Source: CAZWVA01 sp964636885 (lineage in GTDB: Bacteria; Desulfobacterota_D; UBA1144; Nemesobacterales; CSP1-2). From it: DNA of 14,726 nucleotides. Positions 14,343-14,726 of this stretch are shown here, one piece after another. The notes beneath the pieces are model-generated. The model did not search any database, was not told the DNA's origin, and saw only the letters and a program-made list of their open reading frames with translations. The position numbers and the translations under genes were made by a program. Numbering within the stretch: the first letter of the stretch is position 1; each line of letters starts with the position of its first letter. The stretch spans positions 1 to 14,726 of the forward strand of contig CAZWVA010000064.1 of assembly GCA_964636885.1 (NCBI GenBank). Direction: 5' to 3'.

Positions 14343-14726
14343 ATGACCAAGATAAAAATCTGCGGAATCACGAGCACAGAGGATGCCCTTTTAGCCGCCG
14401 ATCTGGGAGCGGACGCCGTTGGATTCGTATTCTACAGGGAAAGCAAGAGGTACATTAGACCAGAAAAGGCAAGCGAGATCGTCTCCAAACTCCCCCCATT
14501 CGTTATAACGGTTGGAGTCTTTGTAAACCAGGGACTCGATGAGATTAAAGGGATAAAGGAAGAAGTGGGATTCGATACGATTCAACTCCACGGAGACGAA
14601 TCTCCACTCTTTTGCAGTTGTCTTAATGGAAAGGTAATAAAGGCGATTCGGGTGAGGGAGGGCATAGACCCAAGAGAGGTTGAGGCATACCAGGTTCAAG
14701 CGATTCTTTTCGATGCCTATTCGACC
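14343..14726 (+). CDS. trpF: phosphoribosylanthranilate isomerase TrpF, 3' end cut by window
   Basis: The first 128 codons of TrpF run open to the window end; the full family length is about 200-210 residues. TrpF is a TIM-barrel enzyme that isomerises N-(5'-phosphoribosyl)anthranilate to CdRP in tryptophan synthesis. It begins MTKIKICGIT, with the general base C7 in KICGIT. GADAVGFVFYRESKRYI (22-38), VGVFVNQ (57-63) and QLHGDE (81-86) are family motifs. The general acid D124 in LFDAY is present. There is no Shine-Dalgarno; ATG follows a TATAAT box so closely that a very short leader is possible. The gene upstream is the divergent flippase, so it is not in a visible trp operon here; trpB/trpA may follow beyond the window. 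Confidence 0.95.
   Translation, partial: MTKIKICGITSTEDALLAADLGADAVGFVFYRESKRYIRPEKASEIVSKLPPFVITVGVFVNQGLDEIKGIKEEVGFDTIQLHGDESPLFCSCLNGKVIKAIRVREGIDPREVEAYQVQAILFDAYST

Noticed and set aside
14161..14343. 60-codon frame from GTG that overlaps the trpF ATG by one base (TAATG).
   Set aside because: No spaced Shine-Dalgarno, unusual Phe/Tyr-rich composition and no family match. The overlap with trpF may be chance.

Overview
The window reads as a bacterial chromosome segment of moderate GC. Its codon use is rich in AGA/AGG (Arg) and ATA (Ile). The gene set is HslUV, a XerC-type recombinase, a LysM/NlpC-P60 envelope protein, a chlorite-dismutase-family protein and surface-glycan genes. This suggests an uncultured, possibly thermophilic or Thermodesulfobacteriota/Dadabacteria-like lineage, but that placement is a guess: there is no rRNA or other strong marker here. 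I see no insertion sequence, tRNA, rRNA or CRISPR array.

Region 1 (1-890): a single + strand gene with its own promoter encodes a chlorite-dismutase/HemQ-family heme protein. It converges on hslU.

Region 2 (891-7190): a long minus-strand run. Its downstream end is xerC-hslV-hslU, packed with 4-6 base gaps and preceded by a good sigma70-like promoter. Upstream lies a large secreted cell-wall hydrolase with eight LysM domains and an NlpC/P60 domain; six of the LysM domains come from an internal 642-bp duplication. Further upstream are three small genes: an unrecognised 108-aa protein, a Lys/Arg-rich protein with a coiled-coil tail, and a short protein that looks winged-helix-like.

Region 3 (7369-14005): a dispersed surface-glycan locus. 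It holds two GT4 glycosyltransferases, an asparagine-synthetase-like ATP-dependent amidotransferase that lacks the N-terminal glutaminase cysteine, an FkbM-family methyltransferase and a Wzx/MATE-type flippase. Together these suggest assembly, amidation, methylation and export of a polysaccharide or glycolipid. The genes are not one operon: orientation switches +, - -, +, -, with very short convergent gaps.

Region 4 (14006-14726): a 337-base gap with a 21-bp-period direct repeat, then the 5' part of trpF (phosphoribosylanthranilate isomerase), cut by the window end.

For several genes the longest open frame is probably not the true start. The LysM protein, the FkbM protein, the upstream GT4, the small wHTH-like protein and xerC are all reassigned to internal starts, on Shine-Dalgarno, promoter or domain evidence given in the entries. 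No clearly new defence or mobile system is visible. The most unusual items are the cysteine-less amidotransferase in the glycan locus and the duplicated LysM array.
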